Positions 6,164-14,717 of a DNA stretch of 22,071 bases are shown piece by piece; positions within the stretch are counted from its first letter, which is position 1, and each line of letters opens with the position of its first letter. The DNA comes from Archaeoglobaceae archaeon (lineage in GTDB: Archaea; Halobacteriota; Archaeoglobi; Archaeoglobales; Archaeoglobaceae). The notes below the pieces were generated by a model. The model ran no database searches. It was not told the DNA's origin and saw only the letters and a list, made by a program, of their open reading frames with translations. The stretch lies in assembly GCA_025059545.1 (NCBI GenBank), contig JANXDJ010000015.1, forward strand, positions 1 through 22,071, read 5' to 3'. Made by a program: the position numbers and the translations under genes.

Positions 6164-7624
6164 TTTTTGAGATTTATTTTTCTCTGAAAATTTGAGAAGT
6201 TCTTTCCATTTTCTGAATTTATTCGAAAGATCTTCCTTGGGCTCGAATTCCTGAGTTATTTCATCACAGACTCTATTCCACTTTCCGAGTGCCCTTCCTG
6301 CGATCAGATAAGCTCCGAAAAGTGAGCCAGATAGATTTGCACTTCTCTTAACTCTCAGCCTTGTAACGTTTGCGATGCATTGAAGCAGAAAATCATTAGA
6401 ACTCATTTCACCATCGCACCTTATAGAGTTGATCTTCTCAACTTTCCGCATTAGCTCAACGATCTCCGCAATTCTAAAGGCTATCGACTCGAGGAGAGCT
6501 CTTATCAAGTCTTCTCTACGCATGGCATTTGTAATCCCGTAGAGAAGTCCGGGGATCGATTTGTAATGCGGAGTCCCAAGACCGACGAAGGAAGGAATAA
6601 GTAAAAGCTCATTTTTCGAGGAGCATGCAAGCTCGGAAGTCTCTTTTACATCTCTGACGATTCCGAGCTCTTTGAAAAGCTCAACAGCTGAACCACTGTA
6701 GTAAAGCATACCTTCGAGCATAAACCTCGTCTCCCCTTTTAGCTTCCATGCGACGAGTGGCAAAAGTTTTGGAAACACTTCCGCTTTATCGCCAACGTTC
6801 AGATCTACAAAGCTACCTGTGCCATTTGTAACCTTTAGCTCTCCTCTTTCCCAGCAACCGAGAGAGTAAAGAGAAGCCGATTGATCTGCGATCACTCCAG
6901 TAAAGGGAACATTTCTGTATTCGCCAAAATCACCGTCGCTCTCAGCAACTTTTGGCAATAGCTCTTCTTCGATCTCAACGATCTCCATGATCGTTCTACT
7001 CCACTTCAAATTGAATGGATCAAATAAAGCGGTAGCTCCTGCATTGGAGTAGTCTGTAAGATGCTCTCCAGTGAGTCTATAGATCAGCCAGCTGTCTATG
7101 GTGCCAGCTTTAAGCTTGTATTTTTCTGGCTCCTTTAATTGGTCAAGAAGCCAGCGAAGCTTTACACTTGAATGAGTGGGATTGAATGAAAAATCTGCTA
7201 CCGACATCAACCACTTCGCTGTTTTTCTCTTTTTTATTGAAGGAAAGATCTTTGCCCAATTCTGAACGAGCTTACCCAAAGCCTTTCCAATTCTGATCTT
7301 AATATCCCTGTTCAATCTGATCGCAACTTCCAAAGCCCTTGCATCTTGCCAGCCAATAGCTGGAAAAATAGCTTTCTTTGTTTTTTCATCCCATAAAACA
7401 ATCGTAGCTCTCTGATTCGTGATCCCTATAGCTTCTACTTTGTATTTATCGATAGCATAATCTGCCATCTCTTTTGCTTTCCTCGCAAGATCCTCTACGT
7501 CTATTTCAACCCATCCAGGATAGGGACAATGCTTTAATATTGGTTCTCTTCTGATTTCAAGAAGCTTCTCATCGTAAACAGCTAGCTTTATGTTCGTGGT
7601 TCCCGCATCGATTACTGCAATCAT
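6026..7624 (-). CDS. FGGY-family carbohydrate/polyol kinase (glycerol-kinase-like)
   Basis: An ATP-dependent sugar/polyol kinase of the actin-like FGGY family, closest in look to glycerol kinase. It has the phosphate loop VIDAGTTNIKLAVYD (4-18), GWVEIDVEDL (37-46), ITNQRAT (68-74), DSWLIYRLTG (177-186), ADQSASL with the likely catalytic base Asp247, and TNGTGSF (266-272). Against E. coli GlpK the glycerol contacts Arg83 and Asp245 are kept (Arg72, Asp247), but Glu84 is Ala73 and Tyr135 aligns with Thr150; about 26 extra residues lie between these sites. Glycerol may therefore not be the substrate. At 532 aa it is longer than the usual 490-510. The last 44 residues are encoded antisense to the radical SAM gene. 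Its ATG overlaps the stop of the Fe-S gene by 1 nt, so the three genes 6026-9929 form one operon. Confidence 0.85.
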   Translation of the reverse strand: MIAVIDAGTTNIKLAVYDEKLLEIRREPILKHCPYPGWVEIDVEDLARKAKEMADYAIDKYKVEAIGITNQRATIVLWDEKTKKAIFPAIGWQDARALEVAIRLNRDIKIRIGKALGKLVQNWAKIFPSIKKRKTAKWLMSVADFSFNPTHSSVKLRWLLDQLKEPEKYKLKAGTIDSWLIYRLTGEHLTDYSNAGATALFDPFNLKWSRTIMEIVEIEEELLPKVAESDGDFGEYRNVPFTGVIADQSASLYSLGCWERGELKVTNGTGSFVDLNVGDKAEVFPKLLPLVAWKLKGETRFMLEGMLYYSGSAVELFKELGIVRDVKETSELACSSKNELLLIPSFVGLGTPHYKSIPGLLYGITNAMRREDLIRALLESIAFRIAEIVELMRKVEKINSIRCDGEMSSNDFLLQCIANVTRLRVKRSANLSGSLFGAYLIAGRALGKWNRVCDEITQEFEPKEDLSNKFRKWKELLKFSEKNKSQKLSSDLVNLLHLIKLNNIFNVSTFDHSERMLDHFLVKLAVWAFVEK

Positions 7625-8598
7625 CAGACCACCTCTAATATCAACTCTACCAAATCCTTTCCTTTCAAAGCGATTTTACACGCTGGGCAGGCTGTGATTA
7701 TTTCTGCTTCAAACTGCTTTCGTCTCCTCTTAGCAACAATTTCAGCATTCTCTGGATAAAGGATTCTATAAATTCCACCATAGCCACAACACGAGGTTTT
7801 TATTCCAGAAAAAGCAGTCTCGAGAATTTCTAATCCACATGCATTAAGGAATTTTCTTGGCTCTTCAACTAAGTTAAGCTTTCTTGCCATTATGCACGGA
7901 TCGTGGTATGATATGCTCCCGCCAATCTTCTTTGGCTTTAAATAGCTTATAATGTGTTCAGCCCTTATTCCGAGTTTTTGCATAATGAAAATGCAGTGAG
8001 GACAGTTGCTTATCACTCCTTCGAACCCCAAAGCAATCTTTTTCAATCTCGAAAAGAATTCTGAAGCTTTCTTATTCCCAATTTCATAATAAGGCATTCC
8101 ACAACAAACCAACTCAGAAGTAACTGCAAAATCGACATCAGCATTCTCAAGAGCTCTCACAGTAGGCTCGAAGAGTCTCGCTTCAAATGTTCTACACCCG
8201 GGAAAGTATAAGATCTTGCCCTCTCTTTCATCGAGCCTTCTTTGAATCTTTGAAATCCATGAATCTATTTTATCGACATATTTTCCATTTCTAAATTCTC
8301 TAAGGGTCTCGTTCACGCTTATCTCCATCTTGCAGTTCTCTTTGCAAGCGTCGCAAGGTAGGCAGTGATATATTGCCCCCTCTCCGCCAAAATAAGCTAT
8401 TCTCGATTTCACGGATGGTGAAACGGTTAAGCGTCTTTCAGCATCGAAAACTGGACAGGCGAACAAGCACATGTTTGGGCATAACATGCATTTAACAACG
8501 TCATCTCCACTACCGAGCTTAGTTATAACCTTGGCAAGCCTTAACTTTGTCTTTAAGTCTGTTTTCTCAATTATACGCATTATAAATCTTGGATTCAT
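7624..8598 (-). CDS. Fe-S protein with two CCG domains (GlpC/LutA/HdrB-like)
   Basis: A 324-residue electron-transfer protein. Two ferredoxin-type 4Fe-4S motifs are near the N-terminus: Cys37-X2-Cys40-X3-Cys44-X3-Cys48-Pro and Cys79-X2-Cys82-X2-Cys85-X3-Cys89. Two CCG (cysteine-rich) domains follow: PGC, CCGMP and CPHC in the first, DPC, CCGYGG and CPAC in the second. This is the architecture of GlpC and glycolate/lactate oxidase Fe-S subunits, which pass electrons from a flavoprotein to quinone or another carrier. The ATG overlaps the flavoprotein stop by 4 nt (ATGA) and the TGA overlaps the kinase start by 1 nt, so it very likely works with the FAD oxidase upstream. There is no signal peptide or membrane helix, so it is probably cytoplasmic. 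Confidence 0.9.
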   Translation of the reverse strand: MNPRFIMRIIEKTDLKTKLRLAKVITKLGSGDDVVKCMLCPNMCLFACPVFDAERRLTVSPSVKSRIAYFGGEGAIYHCLPCDACKENCKMEISVNETLREFRNGKYVDKIDSWISKIQRRLDEREGKILYFPGCRTFEARLFEPTVRALENADVDFAVTSELVCCGMPYYEIGNKKASEFFSRLKKIALGFEGVISNCPHCIFIMQKLGIRAEHIISYLKPKKIGGSISYHDPCIMARKLNLVEEPRKFLNACGLEILETAFSGIKTSCCGYGGIYRILYPENAEIVAKRRRKQFEAEIITACPACKIALKGKDLVELILEVV

Positions 8599-9929
8599 GG
8601 AAAAACACCTCTGTTCATTATGTTTTTCTCATCCACCAAATTCTTTATCTCTTTCATGAAATTGAGGTAGCTTCCAAACTCTTCTCTGAGCCAAGCTTTT
8701 CTAAGCCTCCCTATACCGTGATGGTGCGTAATGTTTCCGCCATTTTGCAGAGAGGCATTTATCGCATTTTGCCACACTTCTTTGTAGTATTTCTCTGGCT
8801 CATCTGGAAAACCTGCAAATGTGAAGTAAAAACATAATCCATTTTCATAAAAGTGCGAAGCATGTGCTGAAGCGGTTACAGTTCCTTCTACGCCACGAAT
8901 CGCATCTATTACTGCCTTATATAGTTTCGAAGCTGAACTCCAGAAACATGAAACCTCTATCGTGTCGAAAACAAAGCCAAGAATTCCAATTTTTGAAATT
9001 TCTGAGACATCAAATCTTTTCTCGAGCCATAAATCTGTGTAGTTCTCAACTTCTCTTCCACTCGATTTTTCTTTAGCTTTTTCAGCTCTCCATTTCGCAT
9101 TCTCCCCCTCGAAAATTGCGATCAAGCTAAAAGCCTCGTTGTCGAAATACCTAAGCGATTCTTCGTCGTCAAAAATTCGCATTAGAGCTGGTTTCAGCTT
9201 TAAGAATTTCTTTGCATCCTCCAGAGCGGATTCTATGCGGTCATATTCAAAGGAAATTTTTACTAACTCTTTTGGAATTTCGAAGATCTTCAGTGTAGCT
9301 TCCGCTATAACTCCCAACAAACCTTCACTGCCTACGAAAAGCTTTTTCAAATCAATTCCTGCCCTTCTTGGAGTCCTTCTCTCCTCCAAAATTTCCCCAT
9401 TCGGAAGCACGACCCTTAGCGAGACTAAAAGATCCTCTATGTTGCCATAACCCGTAGAAAACTGACCGCTCGAAGCGGTAGCAACCCAACCACCAACAGT
9501 TGAGCAAAAAAGGCTTTGCGGAATATGGCGAAGGCTAAAGCCTTTATGGTTGAGAATTTTTTCAATTCTTCCCCCAATAACTCCTGCTCCAGCGGTTACG
9601 AGTCTATCCTTTTCGTCAATTTCAAACCAGTCTAATGCAAGCGTTGAAAGGGCTATTCCCCCTTCGTATGGTGTTGCTGAATCTATGACTCCACTCGCCC
9701 CACCAAAAACATAAACAGGTTTTTCAAGCTCACTTGCAATTTTTAAAACCTTCGAAACCTCCTCGATACTCTTTGGAAAAACTACAACCTCTGGGAGTGC
9801 AGGAGGAATCTTTTTCAGCAATTTTAATTGATGTAGTGGATTGAAATCCTTGCAATATGCTATTAAATCTTCTTTGTCGGTTGAAAATGCTATTTCCTCC
9901 TCTTTAAGTCTTTCAATTAATTTGTTCAT
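8595..9929 (-). CDS. FAD-linked oxidase, alkyl-DHAP synthase/GlcD-like
   Basis: A 444-residue flavoprotein of the PCMH/VAO superfamily. The FAD-binding part covers roughly residues 45-215 (VVVFPKSIEEVSKVLKIASE, GGASGVIDSAT, STVGGWVATASSGQFSTGYG, LFVGSEGLLGVIAEATLKIF). The C-terminal cap ends with HHHGIGRLRKAW and NIMNRGVFP. The His-His-His-Gly motif is typical of alkyldihydroxyacetonephosphate synthase and relatives. Archaea make ether lipids by another route, so synthase activity is unlikely. With a CCG Fe-S partner and a glycerol-kinase-like gene downstream, oxidation of a phosphorylated polyol or 2-hydroxyacid is more plausible. That substrate assignment is inference. First gene of the operon; an AT-rich box about 26 nt before the ATG fits a leaderless start. 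Confidence 0.85.
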   Translation of the reverse strand: MNKLIERLKEEEIAFSTDKEDLIAYCKDFNPLHQLKLLKKIPPALPEVVVFPKSIEEVSKVLKIASELEKPVYVFGGASGVIDSATPYEGGIALSTLALDWFEIDEKDRLVTAGAGVIGGRIEKILNHKGFSLRHIPQSLFCSTVGGWVATASSGQFSTGYGNIEDLLVSLRVVLPNGEILEERRTPRRAGIDLKKLFVGSEGLLGVIAEATLKIFEIPKELVKISFEYDRIESALEDAKKFLKLKPALMRIFDDEESLRYFDNEAFSLIAIFEGENAKWRAEKAKEKSSGREVENYTDLWLEKRFDVSEISKIGILGFVFDTIEVSCFWSSASKLYKAVIDAIRGVEGTVTASAHASHFYENGLCFYFTFAGFPDEPEKYYKEVWQNAINASLQNGGNITHHHGIGRLRKAWLREEFGSYLNFMKEIKNLVDEKNIMNRGVFP

Positions 9930-10033
9930 CGATTTTATTTTTAAGTATAATTAATAAGCTTTCCGCTTCAATTTTTTGACTAAATAGGTTCCAGAGAATA
10001 AAATAGAGCTTGCAAGGAGCAATAAATATCCAC
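9930..10033. other. Intergenic region between the hydrolase and FAD oxidase genes
   Basis: AT-rich, with the likely promoter of the FAD oxidase operon (AT-rich box about 9952-9960, minus strand). A short start-less frame on the minus strand (9951-10052) encodes one membrane-helix-like segment followed by a basic tail; I do not annotate it as a gene. Confidence 0.4.
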
Positions 10034-10780
10034 CTAAATACTTTTTAAATGACTAATAAATTTTTTCAGCTCCGCATTGAACTCATTTGGATTTTCGAGC
10101 ATCACCATGTGCCCAGAGTTGCTTATCACCTTTAATTCAGCTCCATACTGAGTGAAGAATTCGGAATACTTTAAGGGTGTGAGAAAGTCCTTTTCTCCAA
10201 CGAGCGCAAGCGTTGGAACATCGAATTTTACTCTTCCAACCTTAAAATCGTTCAGAAGATCGAAGGCATCGCACAGTTGCAGATCTTTGAGGAGAATTTC
10301 CGTTCTTTCTTCAAAAAGCTTGCTAAACTGCTCAACGAATTCTTTTCTGTAAAAAGCAACATCAGCCACAAGCTTAGCAGTCTCGAGGGGGTTATTTTTC
10401 AACCCTTCAAGAACGCTTGGAAGAACTCTTAGCCTTGCTCCTGTGCCAGCAAGAACGAGAGCTTTAACAACTTCTTTTTGATTCAGGTAAACCTTCTGCG
10501 CAATTGCACCGCCAAGGCTGTGTCCTACAACTATGCCTTTTCCAGCAACTTTTTTCACGATCTCAGCTACAAAGTATGCGTAATCGTCCATTGTGCGAAT
10601 ATCCGCTTTTTCACTGTGTCCATGATTTGGAAGATCTATAGCATAACCTCCAATCTCCTCCAACTGATTCTTCCAGATCTCTGCATCCCCACCTGAGCCG
10701 TGAATGTAGAAAATTGGCACTTTAAAGCCTTCTATAACCGAGATACTTTTATTATCTACAGAAACGCTGAACCTTCTCAT
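10034..10780 (-). CDS. Alpha/beta hydrolase
   Basis: A 248-residue alpha/beta-fold hydrolase. It shows the oxyanion loop HGSGG (27-31), the nucleophile elbow GHSLGG with Ser88, the acid Asp198 in VGEKDFLTP and the base His224 in SGHMVMLENP, so the triad is complete. A lid of helices lies between about 115 and 180. The closest broad class is the esterase/MhpC-like group; the substrate cannot be read from sequence. It is cytoplasmic, with no signal peptide. Its ATG immediately abuts the gatA stop (0 nt), so it is the third gene of the gatC-gatA operon although a link to tRNA amidation is not obvious. Confidence 0.9.
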   Translation of the reverse strand: MRRFSVSVDNKSISVIEGFKVPIFYIHGSGGDAEIWKNQLEEIGGYAIDLPNHGHSEKADIRTMDDYAYFVAEIVKKVAGKGIVVGHSLGGAIAQKVYLNQKEVVKALVLAGTGARLRVLPSVLEGLKNNPLETAKLVADVAFYRKEFVEQFSKLFEERTEILLKDLQLCDAFDLLNDFKVGRVKFDVPTLALVGEKDFLTPLKYSEFFTQYGAELKVISNSGHMVMLENPNEFNAELKKFISHLKSI

Positions 10781-12122
10781 TTATTTAGCCTCCAGTTTCT
10801 TTGCAAAACTAATAACTTTGCTCTCCTCGAAATAATTTCCTATCACTTGCATCCCAACTGGAAGACCCCTGATAAAACCCAGTGGAACGTTTAAAGCGGG
10901 CAATCCTGCCAAGTTCACAGGCACGGTGTTCACGTCCATCTTATACATCGTAAGCGGATCCTTTATTTCACCTATTTTGAAGGGCAATGTTGGCATAGTG
11001 GGAGAAACAAGAACGTCGAATTTTGCAAAAGCTCCTCTAAAGTCCTCGATTATGAGCGTTCTTGCCTTTAAGGCTTTAAGATAGTATTTCCCATAATAGC
11101 CTGCAGAGAGTGCGTAGCTTCCAAGCATTATTCTTCGCTTCACCTCTTCACCAAATCCCTCTGCACGAACTCTTGAAAAGTAATCACTCCAAGAAGTTAA
11201 ATCGGGAACACTAAAGCCGTAACGAACTCCATCGTATCTTGCGAGGTTGGAAGAAGCTTCGCTCATTGCTATGATGTAGTAGGCGGAAAGAGCGTATTTC
11301 AGCGAGGGAAGTTCAATTTCCTCATACTCGAAGCCATTCAACGCATCGTAGAACCGATCCATGATCTGTTCCTCAGCAGTCATGTTCTTCACAACTCCAA
11401 TACGAAGATCCTTTTCTTCTCTGAATTCAAAGCTTTTTCCAGCATTTGTAGAGTCTCGTTGATCTTTTCCTGCAATTACTTCAAGCAAAAGGATTAGATC
11501 TTCAATGCAATTTGCCATTGGACCAATTTGCTCAAGTGAATTCGCATAAGGAATCAATCCAAACCTTGAGACGAGTCCATAGGTTGGTTTTACCCCATAT
11601 ACTCCGCAGAAGCTTGCAGGACATCTTATACTTCCTCCAGTATCACTACCAAGTGCTAAAACTGCCTCTTCACCTGCAAGCACCGCAGAACTTCCACCAC
11701 TGCTACCTCCAGCCACTCTGCTTAGATCGTATGGATTCCTCACTACTCCAAAGTATGAAGTCTCCGTCGTAGTCCCCATTCCAAACTCGTCCATGTTCGT
11801 CTTGCCTATTATTATCGCCCCCTCTGTCTTTAGCCTTTCAACGACGTGTGCATCGAAAACGGGAATATATTTGGAAAGCATTTTCGAAGCACAGGTTGTT
11901 TTTATCCCCATCGTTGTAATGTTGTCCTTTACCGCAACTGGAACACCTGCAAGTCTGCCCTTTAACAAGCCTTTGTCGTATTCTTCTGCTTTCTGCAAGC
12001 TTTCTTCTTTGCAAACCGTAATATATGCGTTCAGCTTACTCTTCTCAATTCTTTTAAGCATTTCGCTAAGAGATTCAAAGCAACCTTTTTCTTCTACTGA
12101 TCTTCGCCATTCTGCAATTCTC
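10781..12122 (-). CDS. gatA: Asp/Glu-tRNA amidotransferase subunit A
   Basis: Amidase-signature subunit of GatCAB, which releases ammonia from Gln or Asn for amidation of Asp-tRNA(Asn) or Glu-tRNA(Gln). In archaea GatCAB mainly makes Asn-tRNA(Asn), since GatDE handles Gln. Motifs: AGVPVAVKDNI with Lys66, AGGSSGGSS with cis-Ser141, and GSDTGGSIRCPASFCG with the nucleophile Ser165. The 24-residue Ser-to-Ser spacing matches known GatA. Length is 447 aa, a little shorter than bacterial GatA. The start is GTG with its first base at 12124, overlapping the gatC TGA (GTGA), so translation is coupled. GatB, which binds the tRNA, is not in the window and must be elsewhere. Confidence 0.95.
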
Positions 12123-12402
12123 ACTCAACCACCCTTGGACCAACGAAGTAACCTTCTTCTTTTCTCGGTGCATTCTTTAAAGCAGAATCCTGATCGAGCC
12201 CAATCTTTGCTTCATCTTCTCTGAAAACGTTTCTTATTTCGAGAACGTGAAAAGTTGGCTTAACGTCTTCTTTTACTTCGTCAAGAACATCAAAATAATT
12301 TAGAATTTCTTCAAATTCCTTTTGGAATTTTTCAGCCTCTTTTTCGGTAATCAGAAGCTTTGCAAGCCTTGCAACATGGTAAACGTCTTCTATTGAGACC
12401 AT
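12121..12402 (-). CDS. gatC: Asp/Glu-tRNA amidotransferase subunit C
   Basis: Small GatC subunit that wraps around and stabilises GatA-GatB. It has the family features: N-terminal EDVYHVARLAKLLITEKEAE, the helix ending ILNYFDVLDEV, and the C-terminal FREDEA plus APRKEEGYFVGPRVVE. I start at ATG 12402 (93 aa). The TATA-like box at 12424-12432 is about 26 nt upstream of it, which suits a leaderless transcript. A GTG at 12417 in the same frame would give 98 aa but would lie only about 10 nt from that box. First gene of gatC-gatA-hydrolase. Confidence 0.92.
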   Translation of the reverse strand: MVSIEDVYHVARLAKLLITEKEAEKFQKEFEEILNYFDVLDEVKEDVKPTFHVLEIRNVFREDEAKIGLDQDSALKNAPRKEEGYFVGPRVVE

Positions 12403-12423
12403 GTTTTTTAAAACCACAGAAGA

Positions 12424-12432
12424 TTAAATAAA
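12424..12432 (-). promoter_or_regulatory. Probable TATA box of the gatCA operon
   Basis: On the minus strand TTTATTTAA, with a purine-rich stretch just upstream, centred about 26 nt before the gatC ATG at 12402. This distance and the lack of a Shine-Dalgarno favour a leaderless start there. Confidence 0.5.
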
Positions 12433-12480
12433 CTTTGCTTTCAATTCGATATAGAAATAAGAGGTTTATTTTCCCAGAAA

Positions 12481-13695
12481 TTACTTAGGCTTATACCTCA
12501 AAATTCCTGCAATTCCTCCAAATGCTTTAAGAAGCACTTCTCCTTCCTCAGTTTCAGTTGATAGAAACTCAACTTTTGTATTCATTCTTTCGGCGATCTC
12601 AGAAAGCTCTAAAACAACATCGATTCTCTCGACTTCGTCCATTTCAACGCCGTCTTTTTCACAGATCTGCTTCGAAACAGCTTTGTCCTTTAGCGTTAAA
12701 ACCCTTTCTTCTCCACAAGTGCCACAACGGTAGCGGACCCTTTCAAATCTTAAGTCTTCTGAAACAAGCAAAGTATCAACTGCCCCGAGCTCAAGATATC
12801 TCCTGATCTCCTCTTCTCCGTAAACTGCAAGTCCGTCTCTCGAGATCTCATACAGGAAGCGATTCATCAGATTCTTCTCTCTAACGAGATCAACTTCTGA
12901 AAGCAAGTCTTTTGCCTTATCTACAAGCTCATAAAGCCCACTTTCACTCGTGTAGCCTACATCAAACAATCCAAGCACTTTTCTCTGAATCTCATGGTGC
13001 AAATACTCACCTTGGTAGAATTCATCTTTCGTTGGCGAGGGACCACCAATAAGAACGCCTACAAGCTTATCCTTGTGCGGTAGGAAAGCATTGCTCGCCA
13101 TATCGCCAACCTTCTTATAAAATTCATGGATCGCAATCTCTCTTAGTCTTTCAAATCTAACACTGCTTTGACCACCTTGCCTGTGTTTTCCCGGAACCAT
13201 CGAAGTGTCGTAGTCGAGAACCTCAATTCTTCTGCCCTTCAACAGTCCGATCGTGGCCTCTCTTCGATCAATGACTATTAAACCGTAGAGCTTCTTCTCC
13301 CTAAGCATATCTTTTAATGGCTCTAAGTAGAATTTTGCGTCGCAGTGATACTTATACAAAGGCACGGGTTCTGGTGGCTCAAGGATCTCGGTTATGTGCT
13401 TTTCTCTCCCATTTATTGTAACAAGACCGCTGAATATAACCATTCCATGTTCTGGAGGTTTTCTATACAGTTTGAGCCTATTCAAAATAGCTTCAAGCCC
13501 AGTAATAACATTCGTTCTTGTTTGCTTCGACTTTATGTTCGACGCTTGACTTAGCTCTTCTCTCAACTGGTTTGCAATGTCTGCAATGTTCTTATCAGGA
13601 GGAATGTATAGTGTTATGAGCTCAGTTCCCTTGCCTCGATAACCGTCGAGTTCCTCTATTTTCCTTCTGAACTCATACATCAACTTCTTTGACAT
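12481..13695 (-). CDS. prf1: Peptide chain release factor aRF1
   Basis: Archaeal class I release factor that reads all three stop codons and triggers peptidyl-tRNA hydrolysis. Counting from my start (404 aa): domain 1 has the codon-reading NIKS at 53-56 and YHCDAKF (YxCxxxF) at 116-122; domain 2 has the GGQ at 174-176 in GKHRQGGQSSVRF; domain 3 carries CGTC and a later Cys pair of the zinc-ribbon type. I chose ATG 13695 because GAGGAGG lies exactly 5 nt before it. An ATG at 13713 gives six more residues (410 aa) but those codons are the Shine-Dalgarno region itself. The start overlaps the end of the cis-prenyltransferase gene by 16 nt, so it is the last gene of the lysS string. Confidence 0.95.
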   Translation of the reverse strand: MSKKLMYEFRRKIEELDGYRGKGTELITLYIPPDKNIADIANQLREELSQASNIKSKQTRTNVITGLEAILNRLKLYRKPPEHGMVIFSGLVTINGREKHITEILEPPEPVPLYKYHCDAKFYLEPLKDMLREKKLYGLIVIDRREATIGLLKGRRIEVLDYDTSMVPGKHRQGGQSSVRFERLREIAIHEFYKKVGDMASNAFLPHKDKLVGVLIGGPSPTKDEFYQGEYLHHEIQRKVLGLFDVGYTSESGLYELVDKAKDLLSEVDLVREKNLMNRFLYEISRDGLAVYGEEEIRRYLELGAVDTLLVSEDLRFERVRYRCGTCGEERVLTLKDKAVSKQICEKDGVEMDEVERIDVVLELSEIAERMNTKVEFLSTETEEGEVLLKAFGGIAGILRYKPK

Positions 13696-14441
13696 GCTCT
13701 CCTCCTCTGCCATTCTCTTATAGCTCTCAACAGATCGATCTTTCTGAATTCAGGCCAGTAGATATCGCAGAAGTAAGCAACGCTGTTTGCAGTTTGCCAA
13801 GGTAGAAAATTCGAAAGCCTCTGCTCTCCACCACTCCTTATGACTATGTCAACCTTTGCATACAATTCGTGGCTGTTGTATAGGCTTTCATTCACGATCT
13901 TTTCGTCTATTTCCTCAGGCATCATTTCTCCCTTCTTTACTCTCTCCACGATCTTTTTTGTTGCATCTATTAACTCTTGCCTACCACCATAGGCAACAGC
14001 AACGTTCAAATAGCAATTTTCGTGCTTTTCAGTGGCTTTTTCAACCTCTGAGATCAATCTTTGAATGTTCTCTGGTAAAAGCCCCCTTCTACCGACTATT
14101 TTTACCTTTACTTGTCTTTCATAAGTTTTTTTATCGTTAAGCAGTCTTTTCAGCTCTCTTTCAAAGATCTGGAATATATTACTCTTCTCAACTTCACTTC
14201 TGCTGAAGTTCTCGGTGGAGAATGCATAAAGGGTTAGCATATTAACTCCGAGCTCCCAACACCATTCAAGGACTTCTTCAGCCTTCTTAGATCCAAATTC
14301 ATGACCCATCAATTCAGCTAATCCTTTCTTTTTTGCAAATCTTCTATTTCCATCCATTATAATTGCTATGTGTTTTGGAATATCCCTTTTTGAGATCGTT
14401 CTAAGCAATCTCCTTTCGTAGAGCTTATAGATCGGCTTCAA
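13680..14441 (-). CDS. uppS: Cis-prenyltransferase (undecaprenyl/dolichyl diphosphate synthase type)
   Basis: Z-type prenyltransferase, 253 aa, which chains isopentenyl diphosphate onto an allylic starter. In archaea the product is the polyprenyl carrier for N-glycosylation and other surface glycans. Motifs: IAIIMDGNRRFAKKKG with catalytic Asp30, LTLYAFSTENFSRS, VAYGGRQEL, and RSGGEQRLSNFLPWQTA followed by YWPEFRKIDLLRAI. The start is TTG at 14441 with GAGGGAG a few nt upstream; no ATG lies before the DGNRR motif. It overlaps the DUF2551 gene by 17 nt. The genes it adjoins are translation genes, so the grouping reflects operon packing more than pathway. Confidence 0.95.
   Translation of the reverse strand: MKPIYKLYERRLLRTISKRDIPKHIAIIMDGNRRFAKKKGLAELMGHEFGSKKAEEVLEWCWELGVNMLTLYAFSTENFSRSEVEKSNIFQIFERELKRLLNDKKTYERQVKVKIVGRRGLLPENIQRLISEVEKATEKHENCYLNVAVAYGGRQELIDATKKIVERVKKGEMMPEEIDEKIVNESLYNSHELYAKVDIVIRSGGEQRLSNFLPWQTANSVAYFCDIYWPEFRKIDLLRAIREWQRRRACQRS
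13701..13707 (-). promoter_or_regulatory. Ribosome binding site deciding the aRF1 start
   Basis: GAGGAGG on the minus strand, 5 nt before ATG 13695, inside the 3' end of uppS. It makes the ATG at 13695 a better start than the one at 13713. Confidence 0.6.
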
Positions 14442-14715
14442 TGGTCTCCCTCACCAATTGAACATAATCTTTTTTAAGATAATATCTTTTTTTATCTCCT
14501 GCTTCACTCTTGATGATCCCAATTCTGGAACCAATTATTCCGATCATTGCAGAAATGCCTTTCTGGTTAACTTCGTAACCTTTGCTTCTTAGGATTTCGC
14601 AAATTTCAGAAGTTGTGTATTTTCCACCATTTAGTAAGATCAAAAGTAATTCCCTTCTGATCCCGGTTTTGTCTTTCTCCAAATATGCTTTTACTCTTTC
14701 AACGACTTCTTTCAT
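14425..14715 (-). CDS. DUF2551-like small winged-helix protein
   Basis: A 96-residue archaeal protein that I place, with moderate confidence, in DUF2551. It is helical and basic, with a winged-helix look: helix around 13-28 (KTGIRRELLLILLNGG), then YTTSEICEILRSKGYEVNQKGISAMIGIIGSRIGII (about 33-68) as the helix-turn-helix, and a wing with KKRYYLKK. That would suit DNA binding, so it may regulate its neighbours, but no target is known. It lies 2 nt after the radical SAM gene and overlaps uppS by 17 nt, in the middle of the lysS string. Confidence 0.8.
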   Translation of the reverse strand: MKEVVERVKAYLEKDKTGIRRELLLILLNGGKYTTSEICEILRSKGYEVNQKGISAMIGIIGSRIGIIKSEAGDKKRYYLKKDYVQLVRETIEADL

Positions 14716-14717
14716 AC

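Noticed and set aside
11793..12224. 143-codon plus-strand frame opposite gatA and gatC
   Set aside because: It is a shadow of the gatA/gatC codons; there is no ribosome site or motif.
12402..12417. GTG start for gatC
   Set aside because: It is only about 10 nt from the TATA-like box, while the ATG at 12402 is at the normal distance.
13695..13713. Longer aRF1 start at ATG 13713
   Set aside because: The six extra codons form the Shine-Dalgarno of the next ATG; still possible, but less well supported.
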